Assembly (NCBI GenBank): GCA_004294225.1
Contig: REBA01000021.1
Coordinates: forward strand, 1-48,747
Direction of reading: 5' to 3'
DNA: 48,747 nt
Origin: Cytophagales bacterium
Lineage (GTDB): Bacteria; Bacteroidota; Bacteroidia; Cytophagales; Cytophagaceae
Positions within the stretch are counted from its first letter, which is position 1. Each line of letters begins with the position of its first letter. The notes beneath the pieces were generated by a model. The model saw nothing but the letters and a program-made list of their open reading frames with translations, had not been told where the DNA came from and did not search any database. The position numbers and the translations under genes are program-made. This document shows positions 9,427 through 19,137 of the stretch, one piece after another.

Positions 9427-10728
9427 TTATTTTTCTACCATAACTTTAACAATTTTTGTTACCTCATTGTCTTTTATTTTCAAATAATACAAACCATCAA
9501 CGGGGCTTTTTAACTCAATTTCAAAATTTTCGTTTTCAATCCTTGTTTCTCTTATAATTGTATTGCCCAAGGTATTCACCAACTCTATTTTAAATCCCTG
9601 TGCTCCTTTAATAGTTAATTTCCCTGATGTATAAGTTGGAAACACTTCAATTTTCTCTAACCTAGCAAATGCTTCGGTAGAATTAATTCCAGATGTATTA
9701 GCAGTTGCAGTAATAAAATCAGAATTATTACCACCAAAATCTTTAGCCAATACCGCAAAATCGTATTTTGTACCACTCGTCAAATTAGGAATATTTAAAG
9801 GAAACACAGGCTTATTGGTTGTAGTAAGCAATAATTTATTATTGGCATATACTTCATAAGATTTAACGCCATAATTATCTGTACCTAAATCCCAAGATAA
9901 GTTCACACTATTTTGCAGGACATTGGATACCACTAATTTATTACTCAGTGTTGGTTTTATATTGTCATTCAGATTTGCAACTAGAGCCTTATACCAACCT
10001 TTCATCATAGAAATCTGTCCTAATTTATTGGGGTGAACCCAATCATAAGTCATCGTTCCAGATAAACCCGGGTCATTAATAAAGCCAGTTACTAGGTCTA
10101 CTGCAACAACTTTTGAATTTACGTCACTTAATTCAGAAACAATTCTATCGATTTCTTTATTTATTGGCTTCCAAGATGTGATGAGCTTAGCAAGTAATAT
10201 TACTACTGAACTGTTTTTGGCTCTTAATACTTTTATTATTTCTTTAATGTTTGCTTCAGTTTTAGCTACATCTCCATCAGCGTCATTAGTTCCTATGTGA
10301 ATAAGTGCGAAATCAGGAGTATAACCTTTGCTTGGGTCGTTGATTCTGTTACTAAAACTTGGTAATGGGCTTCCTGTCCAGCCAGATGAAGATGAACCCT
10401 TGAGAAGATCATTGCTATTGATACCATAATAACCTTCTGATTGATTATCAAATTTTTGCCCCAATTTATTAGGAAATTCATAATTTGAACCTCCAAAGTA
10501 GGAATTATTGTATCCAACCATATCAATGTTGAATCCGTCTGAAATTAGTTTTTCCCATAACCAAGGTCTGTAACTAATTTCAAATGAACCATCAAACTTG
10601 GAACTACCATTTCCTTGAGTAATAGAGTTTCCAATACATACAATACGCATTGGTGTGACCATTTGCGAGAAGGTATTAGTACTAGAGAATATAATTAAAG
10701 CAAGTGCTAAAACTTTTTTTATTTCCAT
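9427..10728 (-). CDS. Secreted SGNH/GDSL hydrolase with FnIII and T9SS type A tail
   Basis: This is probably an exported esterase or lipase-like enzyme acting on acylated glycans. Signal peptide 1-22 ends in TFSQ. SGNH block I is CIGNSITQG with the nucleophile at Ser35. Block III is HIGTNDAD (146-149 = GTND), and block V is DWVHPN with Asp229 and His232. A fibronectin type III-like domain follows at about 258-345, and about 360-433 is a T9SS type A sorting domain ending in IVKVMVEK. I chose the ATG at 10728 because it starts directly at the signal peptide; an in-frame ATG at 10785 would add 19 unlikely residues and would lie at the upstream edge of the predicted promoter. It is divergent from the beta-mannosidase-like gene, so the two may act on the same substituted polysaccharide (inference). 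Confidence 0.88.
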   Translation of the reverse strand: MEIKKVLALALIIFSSTNTFSQMVTPMRIVCIGNSITQGNGSSKFDGSFEISYRPWLWEKLISDGFNIDMVGYNNSYFGGSNYEFPNKLGQKFDNQSEGYYGINSNDLLKGSSSSGWTGSPLPSFSNRINDPSKGYTPDFALIHIGTNDADGDVAKTEANIKEIIKVLRAKNSSVVILLAKLITSWKPINKEIDRIVSELSDVNSKVVAVDLVTGFINDPGLSGTMTYDWVHPNKLGQISMMKGWYKALVANLNDNIKPTLSNKLVVSNVLQNSVNLSWDLGTDNYGVKSYEVYANNKLLLTTTNKPVFPLNIPNLTSGTKYDFAVLAKDFGGNNSDFITATANTSGINSTEAFARLEKIEVFPTYTSGKLTIKGAQGFKIELVNTLGNTIIRETRIENENFEIELKSPVDGLYYLKIKDNEVTKIVKVMVEK

Positions 10729-10754
10729 AAATTTTAAATTTAAAATTGTTAACC

Positions 10755-10786
10755 CAAATCTAAGTATAATAACATTAATATACAAT
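10755..10786 (-). promoter_or_regulatory. Bacteroidota-type promoter of the SGNH hydrolase gene
   Basis: On the minus strand the -33 element ATTG (10783-10786) is followed after 20 bases by TAGATTTG (10755-10762). This matches the Bacteroidota consensus TTTG-N19/20-TAnnTTTG. It implies a leader of about 20 bases before the ATG at 10728. Confidence 0.6.
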
Positions 10787-10993
10787 TAAATATTAGAAAA
10801 ATATAAAAAAATATTGCGTTTTAAAACCACAGTAAAAATTTACTATAAATTAAATTACAATAAGTTATATATTTTCTTTACAATGCTTTATTCCTTATTG
10901 ATATTTCTTTCATATAATATAAAGCTAACAATTTTAGTATAGCGAAGAGGGTATTCTTTTTTTAAATCATACAATTTTTAACCCAAGTTATAT

Positions 10994-11021
10994 TTGCTTT
11001 TTTTATTGAATAAAAAAGCAA
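10994..11021. repeat. AT-rich inverted repeat
   Basis: TTGC plus a T run at 10994-11005 pairs with an A run plus GCAA at 11011-11021, an 11-bp stem with one bulged T. It lies 126 bases upstream of the GH2 start and could be a regulator site or a weak terminator; low sequence complexity makes chance pairing possible. Confidence 0.4.
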
Positions 11022-11147
11022 CAAATTAGACTTTAAATAAAAGTTTCTTTACAAGAGAGCTACAAAACAATAAAGCGTAAAATAATTTGAATAAATAGAA
11101 AACTAACAATAAATTGCTCTATAACGTTTTAATAAAATTACATATTT

Positions 11148-13487
11148 ATGAAAATACTTCCTCAAATAACAATAACCCTATTATTGTTATTATTATCATC
11201 TTTTAACATTAATGCACAAACAAGAATTGCCTTGGATTGGAAAATAGGCTACCACAAAGAGATGGGAAACACTCCTACACAATGGACAAAAGCAACAGTG
11301 CCAGGAGCTGTACAAGCTGATATTATGGTAGGTGAAAAATATAAGCAACCAATATGGTATGGCGACAATTGCAAGCAATTTACTTGGATGGAAAGTTATT
11401 ATTTTACCTACATAACTACATTCAAAAAAACAGAGCTAAAAACCAATCAAAGATTATATTTTCATTGTAAAGGTATTGACTATCATTTTCATATATATCT
11501 AAACGGGGAGAAATTGCTAACTCAAGAAGGTATGTTTACCTATGTAGATATAGATATAACAAACAAACTAAAAGAAACCAATGAAATTCGTGTTACTATA
11601 TTACCAGTGCCAATGGCTGGAAGTGATCGCAAGGGTGACGAACTCAATGTAAGCGGATTTTTTAGAGACAATGCAAGATTATGTGCAAAACCGCCTGTAA
11701 GTTATGGGTGGGACTGGCATCCAAGACTCATCACACGTGGCATTTGGGAGGAAACATTCCTTGAAATAAGAGATAAAGCACATATAGACCTAGCTTGGGT
11801 GGATTATAAGCTCAACAACAAATTAAATATAGCAACTACTACACTAAAAATAGAAGGTAAAAACTTGATAAATAAAAAAATAAAATGGACTGTAAAAGAC
11901 CCATTAGGAAATATCGTAACAACAAAAAATGTTGTAGTTACTGAAAAAGAATTAAATCTAAATTCTACTTTGCAAAACATAAAACTTTGGTGGCCCAATG
12001 GCTATGGTAAGCCAGAACTCTACACCAGCACAGTAGAATTAATAGATTCGTTAGGAAATATAATGCAAAAACTAGAACGAAAAGTTGGGTTTAAGCAAGT
12101 AAAACTAATTATGGGGGAGGGTACTTGGATAGAACCAACAATGTTTCCTAAATCTAGGAGTACAGCACCTGCTACTTTTGAAATCAATGGAAAAGTAATA
12201 TTTGCAAAAGGTACCAACTGGGTACAGCCTGAATTATTTCCAGGACAAATAACAAAAAGTACTTACGAACCTTATATTAAACTGGCTAAAGAAGCTAATT
12301 TTAACCTTCTTCGTGCTTGGGGTGGAGGATTTGTAAATAAGGAGTCGTTTTTTGACCTCTGCGACGAAAATGGACTATTAGTTTGGCAAGAGTTTCAACT
12401 TACTGGCATGGTTTATCCCGACGATAGCACTTATTTATCTGTGCTAAAACAAGAATCTGAAAGCATTATTAAAAGAATTCGCCCACATGCATGCTTAGCA
12501 TTATGGTGCGGTGGTAATGAATTATTTAATGAATGGAGCGGTATGACAGAACAATCATTTCCGCTTCGACTGCTCAACACCCAATGCTATGAACTAGATC
12601 CAAAAACTCCTTTTATATATACATCGCCTTTATTTGGGATGGGTCATGGTCATTACGTTTTTTACGAGCCCAAAAATGGTGGTGAGGTTTTCCAATGGAT
12701 GAAAACGTCAAAAAATACCGCATATCCTGAATTTGGCGTACCATCCGTAGCAAATATTGATGTTTTAAAATCATTCATTCCAGCCAGTGAATTATTTCCA
12801 CCAAAGCTGGGTACAGCTTGGGAAACACACCATGCGTTCAATGTTTGGGGACAAAATAGATGGTTGGAATTACCATTTTTAGAAGAGTATTTTGGAAAAA
12901 TAACCAACCTTGAAGACCTAGTTGCATATAGCCAATTAACACAGTGCGAGGGCTACAAATGCATTTATGAAGAAGCAAGAAGACAAAAGCCCTATTGTAG
13001 TATGGCACTTAATTGGTGCTTTCAAGAACCCTGGCCATGTGCTGCAAATAATAGCATTATCAACTGGCCTGCAAAACCAAAACCTGCATTTTATCACGTA
13101 GCAAAATCTTGTCGCCCAGTATTAGCAAGTGCTCGTTTCCCAAAATTTCGCTGGGATGAGGGCGAAACATTTTCTTGTGAATTATTTATACTAAATGATT
13201 CTTACGAAGCATTGCCAGCTATGCCATTAGAAGTTACTCTGATTTATGATAACAATAAAGAAGTTTCTGTATTAAAATGGGATTTTCCGGGTTCTGGTGA
13301 AAACAAAAATTATGCAGGCCCAACTGCTCGTATACCTTTACCAAAAATGAATAATAATTTATTTAAAATTGTACTTAACATCCCTGGTAAACCCGAATTA
13401 AAATCAGAATACACCTTTGTTTACAGAGGCAAAAATGTAAATAACAATAAGCCTAAGCAAAGTTATCTGAACGGGGTAAGTGAGTAA
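11148..13487 (+). CDS. Exported GH2 beta-mannosidase-like glycosidase
   Basis: This enzyme likely removes terminal beta-mannose from oligosaccharides outside the cytoplasm. Of 779 residues, 1-23 are a signal peptide ending in NINAQ. Domain order follows beta-mannosidases: a jelly-roll domain (about 25-210, with 'SYGWDWHPRLITRGIW'), an Ig-like sandwich (about 215-320), then the TIM barrel. The acid/base is Glu458 in WCGGNELFNEW and the nucleophile is Glu528 in YPEFGVPS; the WDWHPR motif and the GGN-E signature are characteristic of the mannosidase branch of GH2. No T9SS tail is present, so it is probably periplasmic. It is monocistronic, followed by two hairpins. Substrate assignment rests on family resemblance. 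Confidence 0.9.
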   Translation: MKILPQITITLLLLLLSSFNINAQTRIALDWKIGYHKEMGNTPTQWTKATVPGAVQADIMVGEKYKQPIWYGDNCKQFTWMESYYFTYITTFKKTELKTNQRLYFHCKGIDYHFHIYLNGEKLLTQEGMFTYVDIDITNKLKETNEIRVTILPVPMAGSDRKGDELNVSGFFRDNARLCAKPPVSYGWDWHPRLITRGIWEETFLEIRDKAHIDLAWVDYKLNNKLNIATTTLKIEGKNLINKKIKWTVKDPLGNIVTTKNVVVTEKELNLNSTLQNIKLWWPNGYGKPELYTSTVELIDSLGNIMQKLERKVGFKQVKLIMGEGTWIEPTMFPKSRSTAPATFEINGKVIFAKGTNWVQPELFPGQITKSTYEPYIKLAKEANFNLLRAWGGGFVNKESFFDLCDENGLLVWQEFQLTGMVYPDDSTYLSVLKQESESIIKRIRPHACLALWCGGNELFNEWSGMTEQSFPLRLLNTQCYELDPKTPFIYTSPLFGMGHGHYVFYEPKNGGEVFQWMKTSKNTAYPEFGVPSVANIDVLKSFIPASELFPPKLGTAWETHHAFNVWGQNRWLELPFLEEYFGKITNLEDLVAYSQLTQCEGYKCIYEEARRQKPYCSMALNWCFQEPWPCAANNSIINWPAKPKPAFYHVAKSCRPVLASARFPKFRWDEGETFSCELFILNDSYEALPAMPLEVTLIYDNNKEVSVLKWDFPGSGENKNYAGPTARIPLPKMNNNLFKIVLNIPGKPELKSEYTFVYRGKNVNNNKPKQSYLNGVSE

Positions 13488-13592
13488 TCAGGTAATGTAT
13501 CTAAGAAATTTGGTAAATTTTTAAAACCATTTGTTCTCTATTTTCAACAAATCTTTTAAAGAAATTAATACCACCGAAAAAAACCTAACAAT

Positions 13593-13625
13593 AAAAAAGA
13601 GCCTTATTAATTAAAGCTCTTTTTT
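13593..13625. terminator. Intrinsic terminator after the GH2 gene
   Basis: AAAAAAGAGC at 13593-13602 pairs with GCTCTTTTTT at 13616-13625 around an AT loop. The arms give a U-run on either strand, so it can act in both directions; it lies 105 bases past the GH2 stop. Confidence 0.7.
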
Positions 13626-13665
13626 ATAAATTCATTTATGCAATAAATCAACTGTGATATAAAAA

Positions 13666-13698
13666 AATAAGAACTCAACAGGGCGATGAGTTCTTATT
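13666..13698. terminator. Second hairpin, likely terminator for the minus-strand adhesin gene
   Basis: AATAAGAACTCA (13666-13677) and its exact complement (13687-13698) form a 12-bp stem with a 9-base loop. Read on the minus strand the stem is followed by a run of seven T (the A run 13661-13667 on the plus strand), as in a factor-independent terminator. Confidence 0.65.
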
Positions 13699-13821
13699 AA
13701 ATAAACAGGTTATGAACAAATTGTATGTTATATCATTATATACTACCAACTCTTCTTAAGTAACCAATATATTAAATACTTTTTAATATATTATTTTTTA
13801 CAGCGATTAAAAAACTAAATA

Positions 13822-16800
13822 TCAATATATTATAGATATACTGCCATCCAAAGTATATTCTTTATTCTTTTCTTTTGGGAAGTCTGATTGATAACTTAGC
13901 TGCCAAGGATATACCCCCTGAGGCATAATTACACCATTATAAGTTCCATCCCAAAATTTATTTTTATCTGTAGATTCAAAGACCACTTCGCCCCAACGGT
14001 TATATATTCTTAATTTCAAGTTCTTAAAATGATCTCCTAAAACTTGAAGACTATCATTATATCCATCGTTGTTTGGAGAAAATGCTTTTGGTAAAAATAT
14101 CCTTGGAGGACAAGCCGCCAAAATAATTACTGAATCCGAACTTTTGCAATTGCCTTCTACTAGAGTTACTTTATATTCTCCACCTGAACTTACAGTTAAG
14201 GTATCTGTAGTAGAACCATTAGACCATAAATAATTGCTTGCAAAACCAGCAAATAAAGACAAATCTCCAAGTTCAAAGCAATGAGTAATATTTTTCTGCT
14301 CAAACTTTGCTGTTGGCTTTGGGTTCACCATTACATCAATATTACTAGGTAAAGATTTACAATTAAATGTATTAATTGCCCTTACTTCATAACTACTATT
14401 TACTATTGGTCTTACATCCACAGTTGCGTTTGTTGAACGTAAAGTTGTCCATTCATAGGTATTACCCCCAGAAACTGATAAGGTAGCAATATCTCCAGCA
14501 CAAATTGGTGCAACTGGTGAGGTTGTCAAAATTGGTATTGGATTAACAGTAATACTTGTTGAAACAGAATCAGTACACCCATTATTATCAGTAAGCCCAT
14601 AAGTAAAAGTAAGATTACCAGCAGTAGTAAAATCAACATCTCCTCCTAAGCCTGGAGATTTAGAAGCACTAAATCCTCCACCAGATGGAGTGCCATTAAT
14701 CAAAACCGAAGGAGCTCCGACACAATAACTAGATTTATCAAACCCGTTAATCAATAGCTTGGGAAGTGCATGAACTGAAATATTCACAATTGTATCATCA
14801 GAACATCCATTAAGAGTAACTTGATAAGTTATTTTTTTTGTACCCACAGTATTTGGGGAAAATACACTTCCGGTGATATTATCTCCAGAAAAAGCTCCAC
14901 CTGTTGGAGTTCCAGTAAAAGTAACATTAGCAGCACCAACGCAATACCCCAATGGGTTTACATTAGTAAAACTAGCCACTGGCTGCGGGTTGATGATAAC
15001 ACTTACATTTCCAGAATTAGTACATGTTGTATTAGTTTTACTTGTAACTGTAAGCGTATAATTATTAGTTATTGGATTGCTTCCATTGTTCCTTACATTT
15101 ATAGATGCATTACTAATAGTAAGATTAGTGATGTCGGGTGTTGTATTCCAAAGATAATTATAGAATGCAGAGGAATCTAAGATTCCTATGGTGGCAGATT
15201 TTCCAGAACAATACGTTTGATCCGTCATTACTACTGAGGGAACGCTTGAGATTCTAACAAGGCTATCGACATCTGGTGCTTTACAACCTTGAGCAGAGGT
15301 ATAAGCAAGCTTAATGGTGGTATTTCCTAATGGATATATCTTAGGATCGAATTGAGTTACGTTATTGTTATTAATCGAAAATACATAAGTTCCGCCAGTA
15401 AAACTTGGTGCACTGCCTTGTAAAGCAAAGAGAGGGTCAGATATGCAAAACAAACTTCTAGGTAAATCAATTTGTGCTTTTGGAATTGGATTTACAGTAA
15501 GTACCAAAGTATCTAGTTTTATGCAGCTGGTAATGGTGTCTAAAGTAGAAATATAATAATTGTGATTTATTGCTGAGCTTGTACTGTTAATTCTTGAAGC
15601 TTTAGGGTTGCTTATTATAGTACTAGAAAGCCCTGTAGCAATAACTTGACTCAGAGGTAGTACACCATTCTCTTTCCATTGATATACATAATTAATATTT
15701 GGTGATACTAGACCAAGCTGAACCGAATCTCCTGAACATACACTTGCGTTAGCAAAATCTATTCCCACTGCGGGTGTAGGATTAATCTTTACTTTTACAG
15801 TATCTGAGGAGGTACACGCTTGATCATCTGTTACGAAAACTATCACTTCAAAATCTCCAACAGGGAGCTGCGGGGCTATAGAAGTAGTAAACCCTATAGT
15901 ATCGCCTGTCAAAGGAATCGTGGCATTGGGTCTTCTATACCATCTGTATTTCACAATATTAAGAGGGGGTACGGTTACTTCTGGTGTCGCATCCATAGAT
16001 ATAGGCTGATTGGCACAAACAATTCTTTTTCTCAAAACAGTAAGGTTTACTTTAGGTTGTACATAAACCTCAACAGAATCTGTAAGTGGGCAATTTCTTT
16101 TAGTTATGGTTAAATATATTTTTTGTCTTCCTGGGGCTTTTACTTTAAATACTTGTTCAGAAGATAATAGTTTTTCAGTAGTAGGTGTTGGTTTAGTGAA
16201 CCATTTATAGGTATCTCTACCAGGTCCTGCGTCTAGGATAAGAGAATCACCAAAACATACTGGTTTATTTTCATAGCTTATATTTATACTAGCAAAATCA
16301 GAAAAATAGCCAAAACGTGCTGTGCTACCCTCTCCATTACCTCCTCCATTTGCAGTGCCTATGTGAAATGCTGCGTTAGTTGCTGTGTTAGTAATTAGCA
16401 CTGCTTGATTTAATGGAAAATTTGTTGATGACAATGCACCTGTAGTCCCATTACCATAAGAAATCTTTGCAGAACTGAAACCTTCATCAGTTGCATCTGT
16501 TACTATAGTAAAACTAGCTCTAGTCAATATCCCTGCTTGCCCACCAACTAAAAAATTGTCGAGAAATTTATTCTTCGCAAGCACAACAAAATAAAATGGA
16601 TTCTCAGAAGAACGAGAAATTACCACAGAAGATGAGCCAGTGCAAACTATAGAGGGAATCAATGCACCACCGAGCTCACTTCCATTACCTGAAATGTAAA
16701 ATACATAAACAGGCTTATCGCTTTTGATATAACTTGCTGGTGAATTATTGGGTTGCAAATAATTAATAGTAACTCCTGAAGCTTGATTATTGATTGTTCG

Positions 16801-17766
16801 AACAACATTAGTGTTTTCAGATATGGTAATATTGGTATTGGGTTGGGTGGTAAGTATAAATATTCGGTTGCGATTGCCATTGTTCCCTGCATTTCCTCTT
16901 ACTACAATGTATTCTTTACCTATATAATTCAATGGTACAATTTGGTCTCCTGCCATATCTATTCCAGTATTATCAGGCCCCCAAGAAGTGTCTGCACCAG
17001 TATCTATACTGTCTACAATTAAAGTAATTGCAATAGGCTTATTAGAAGTTACCGTTGTTCCAGACATCTGTTGATTAGCTGCTTTCCCTTCTGCTCTAAG
17101 ACAATAAGTCTGCCCTCTATTCAATGTAATTGTAAAAGGAACTCCTGCGGGTCTTCCCACCGCTGCTGCTGCTGTAGGGGTAATGGTAATTTGGGTATTA
17201 TCTTCTGTAGCTACAATATCTGCAGCAGAATAAGCATTTATATTTGCCCAATTAGAATAATGGTTCTGAAAAGGCAGCATAAAATCTGTGCCGAGAGCAT
17301 TATTTCCTTTCAAAGAAAAAATATCACAATTTTGTCCACCTCCTCTACCCACTTCATAATATGCCGTTACAGGAGAGGTACTGGTCAATAAAAGTCCAGA
17401 ATTAAATACTTGGTTTGGCCTTCCTTCTATAGTTTGTAAACTACCTATAGGACTGCCAGCATTCCCTTGATCTTGAGTTCTATAATACTGGTTTAAATCT
17501 ATCCTCATTGAGCCATTAGCGGGAATATTTCTTACTATACCTGGTGCTGGAATTCCCCCTGCTGGATTTGCAGGATTGGTTAATGTAACAGTTACTGGTG
17601 TATTTTGTGTGTTATTGATAATAATTTCCGAATTCCCATTTCCATGATTACCTACATAAGGTACAGCAAACCAAAACTGAGTATCTACTTGGGCTTTTGA
17701 AAAAAAGCTGATAAATAATAATGAAAAGAATAGGTAAATATTCTTTAATAATTGAGGTTTAATCAT
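13822..17766 (-). CDS. Large adhesin-like protein: IgGFc-binding-like N-terminus, Ig/PKD repeats, CHU_C T9SS type B tail
   Basis: This is a 1314-residue surface protein. Signal peptide 1-25 ends in FSKAQ. Residues about 26-480 begin with VDTQFWFAVPY and resemble the IgGFc-binding N-terminal domain found in Bacteroidota adhesins. About 490-1215 are repeated Ig/PKD-like modules marked by 'VCSGDS', 'YCVGA' and 'ICAGD' cysteines. The last 95 residues are the gliding-motility-associated C-terminal domain, with FLPKAFSPNNDGYND, YNRWGEVVF and WDGTYNG. The tail predicts T9SS secretion and surface attachment. The start at 17766 opens directly with the signal peptide. Role in adhesion is inferred from architecture; no ligand can be named. 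Confidence 0.88.
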   Translation of the reverse strand: MIKPQLLKNIYLFFSLLFISFFSKAQVDTQFWFAVPYVGNHGNGNSEIIINNTQNTPVTVTLTNPANPAGGIPAPGIVRNIPANGSMRIDLNQYYRTQDQGNAGSPIGSLQTIEGRPNQVFNSGLLLTSTSPVTAYYEVGRGGGQNCDIFSLKGNNALGTDFMLPFQNHYSNWANINAYSAADIVATEDNTQITITPTAAAAVGRPAGVPFTITLNRGQTYCLRAEGKAANQQMSGTTVTSNKPIAITLIVDSIDTGADTSWGPDNTGIDMAGDQIVPLNYIGKEYIVVRGNAGNNGNRNRIFILTTQPNTNITISENTNVVRTINNQASGVTINYLQPNNSPASYIKSDKPVYVFYISGNGSELGGALIPSIVCTGSSSVVISRSSENPFYFVVLAKNKFLDNFLVGGQAGILTRASFTIVTDATDEGFSSAKISYGNGTTGALSSTNFPLNQAVLITNTATNAAFHIGTANGGGNGEGSTARFGYFSDFASINISYENKPVCFGDSLILDAGPGRDTYKWFTKPTPTTEKLLSSEQVFKVKAPGRQKIYLTITKRNCPLTDSVEVYVQPKVNLTVLRKRIVCANQPISMDATPEVTVPPLNIVKYRWYRRPNATIPLTGDTIGFTTSIAPQLPVGDFEVIVFVTDDQACTSSDTVKVKINPTPAVGIDFANASVCSGDSVQLGLVSPNINYVYQWKENGVLPLSQVIATGLSSTIISNPKASRINSTSSAINHNYYISTLDTITSCIKLDTLVLTVNPIPKAQIDLPRSLFCISDPLFALQGSAPSFTGGTYVFSINNNNVTQFDPKIYPLGNTTIKLAYTSAQGCKAPDVDSLVRISSVPSVVMTDQTYCSGKSATIGILDSSAFYNYLWNTTPDITNLTISNASINVRNNGSNPITNNYTLTVTSKTNTTCTNSGNVSVIINPQPVASFTNVNPLGYCVGAANVTFTGTPTGGAFSGDNITGSVFSPNTVGTKKITYQVTLNGCSDDTIVNISVHALPKLLINGFDKSSYCVGAPSVLINGTPSGGGFSASKSPGLGGDVDFTTAGNLTFTYGLTDNNGCTDSVSTSITVNPIPILTTSPVAPICAGDIATLSVSGGNTYEWTTLRSTNATVDVRPIVNSSYEVRAINTFNCKSLPSNIDVMVNPKPTAKFEQKNITHCFELGDLSLFAGFASNYLWSNGSTTDTLTVSSGGEYKVTLVEGNCKSSDSVIILAACPPRIFLPKAFSPNNDGYNDSLQVLGDHFKNLKLRIYNRWGEVVFESTDKNKFWDGTYNGVIMPQGVYPWQLSYQSDFPKEKNKEYTLDGSISIIY

Positions 17767-18015
17767 GATAAGGGTACGTTTAGAATCATATTATTTATCA
17801 AATATTATTTTGTAATATATAATGAAAAAAAAGAAAAATCAAGAAAAATATAAAAATAATTAAATGAATTTATAAAAATAATCCTATTTATATTGTCTTA
17901 ATTCAATTTTTAAAAGTTTACAGATAAAATTCAAGCGTTTTCCTTAACCAAATACTTACAAACCTATTTTCTATACTTCTACGTTTAGTAATCATTCATT
18001 AAAAATCTTCTATTT

Positions 18016-19137
18016 ATGATCATTGGTGTTCCTAAAGAAATAAAGAATCTAGAATTCAGAGTTGCACTTAGCCCAATAGGGGCTACAGAACTTGTCAAAA
18101 ACGGGCATAAAGTACTCATTGAAAAAAACGCAGGGATAGGCAGTGGTTTTATGGATGATGACTATATAAAATCTGGAGCAATAATAGTTGGAACTCCTTT
18201 AGAAATTTATAATCAAAGCGAACTAATTGTCAAGGTAAAAGAACCATTAAAATCTGAATACCCATTCATAAAGGAAGGTCAAATTATTTTCGCTTATCTA
18301 CACCTAGCTTCTTCTTTAGAACTAACAGAAGCTCTATTAGAAAGCAAAAGCATATGTATCGCCTATGAAACTGTTCAAAAAACCGACAAATCACTTCCCC
18401 TACTTATCCCTATGTCTGAAATAGCAGGAAAAATGGCTATTCAGCACGGTGCAAAGTTTTTAGAGAAAAATAACGGTGGCAAGGGTATTTTGATGGGCGG
18501 AGTTGCAGGCTTAGTTCCTCCTGCTCAAGTCTTAATTCTTGGTGCAGGTATAGTAGGTACTAATGCTGCACTAATAGCTGCTGGCATGGGAGCCAAAGTT
18601 ACTATAATGGATATAAATGTTTCAAAACTAAGGCAACTCAACGAATGGTTACCAAAAAATATATCTACTATGGTTTCTAACGAACAGAATATCCTAAATG
18701 CTTTGAAGGATGTTGATTTGGTCGTAGGAGCAGTATTAATAGCTGGTGGAAAGGCTCCCTTACTTATTACAAGAGCAATGTTAACACTTATCAAAAAAGG
18801 TACGGTATTGATTGATGTAGCAGTTGATCAGGGAGGATGTATAGAAAGTTGTGTACCTACAAGCCACGAAAATCCTACCTATGAATTGGATGGTATCATT
18901 CACTATGGTGTGCCTAATATGCCAGGTGCTGTTCCTTATACTGCTACTCTTGCACTTACCACCTGCACACTACCTTATATCCTAAAAATAGCTAACAAGG
19001 GATGGGAAAAAGCTTGTGATGAGCATCAAGAATTAGCTTATGGTCTGAATATTATCAATGGCAATATCGTCTATGAACCCATCGCCAAAACTTTTGGTAA
19101 AAAATTTCAGCCATGGATTGCTAACACTATACAATAG
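18016..19137 (+). CDS. ald: Alanine dehydrogenase
   Basis: This enzyme converts L-alanine to pyruvate and ammonia with NAD+, in the cytoplasm. The 373-residue length matches the family. It starts MIIGVPKEIK and keeps Arg15, Lys75 (VKVKEP) and His96 (FAYLHLA) at the same positions as in characterised alanine dehydrogenases. It also has the Rossmann loop GAGIVG at 176-181, Asp199 at the end of the second strand for NAD, and Asp271 in IDVAVDQGG. Its last 11 bases overlap the end of the convergent purA gene, so there is no room for a terminator between them. Confidence 0.97.
   Translation: MIIGVPKEIKNLEFRVALSPIGATELVKNGHKVLIEKNAGIGSGFMDDDYIKSGAIIVGTPLEIYNQSELIVKVKEPLKSEYPFIKEGQIIFAYLHLASSLELTEALLESKSICIAYETVQKTDKSLPLLIPMSEIAGKMAIQHGAKFLEKNNGGKGILMGGVAGLVPPAQVLILGAGIVGTNAALIAAGMGAKVTIMDINVSKLRQLNEWLPKNISTMVSNEQNILNALKDVDLVVGAVLIAGGKAPLLITRAMLTLIKKGTVLIDVAVDQGGCIESCVPTSHENPTYELDGIIHYGVPNMPGAVPYTATLALTTCTLPYILKIANKGWEKACDEHQELAYGLNIINGNIVYEPIAKTFGKKFQPWIANTIQ

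Larger units (their letters stand above)
10729..11147. other. Divergent intergenic region between SGNH hydrolase and GH2 genes
   Basis: The 419 AT-rich bases contain a good promoter for the SGNH gene (10755-10786) and an AT-rich hairpin (10994-11021). No reading frame was seen. No convincing TAnnTTTG element was found for the plus-strand GH2 gene. Confidence 0.55.
13488..13821. other. Convergent intergenic gap
   Basis: The 334 bases between two convergent genes hold no credible gene; two separate terminator-like hairpins occupy 13593-13625 and 13666-13698. Confidence 0.6.

Noticed and set aside
14821..17391. Plus-strand frames of 60-119 residues opposite the 1314-residue adhesin
   Set aside because: They are antisense shadows of a repetitive coding region; their apparent cysteine richness mirrors Ig-like repeat codons.
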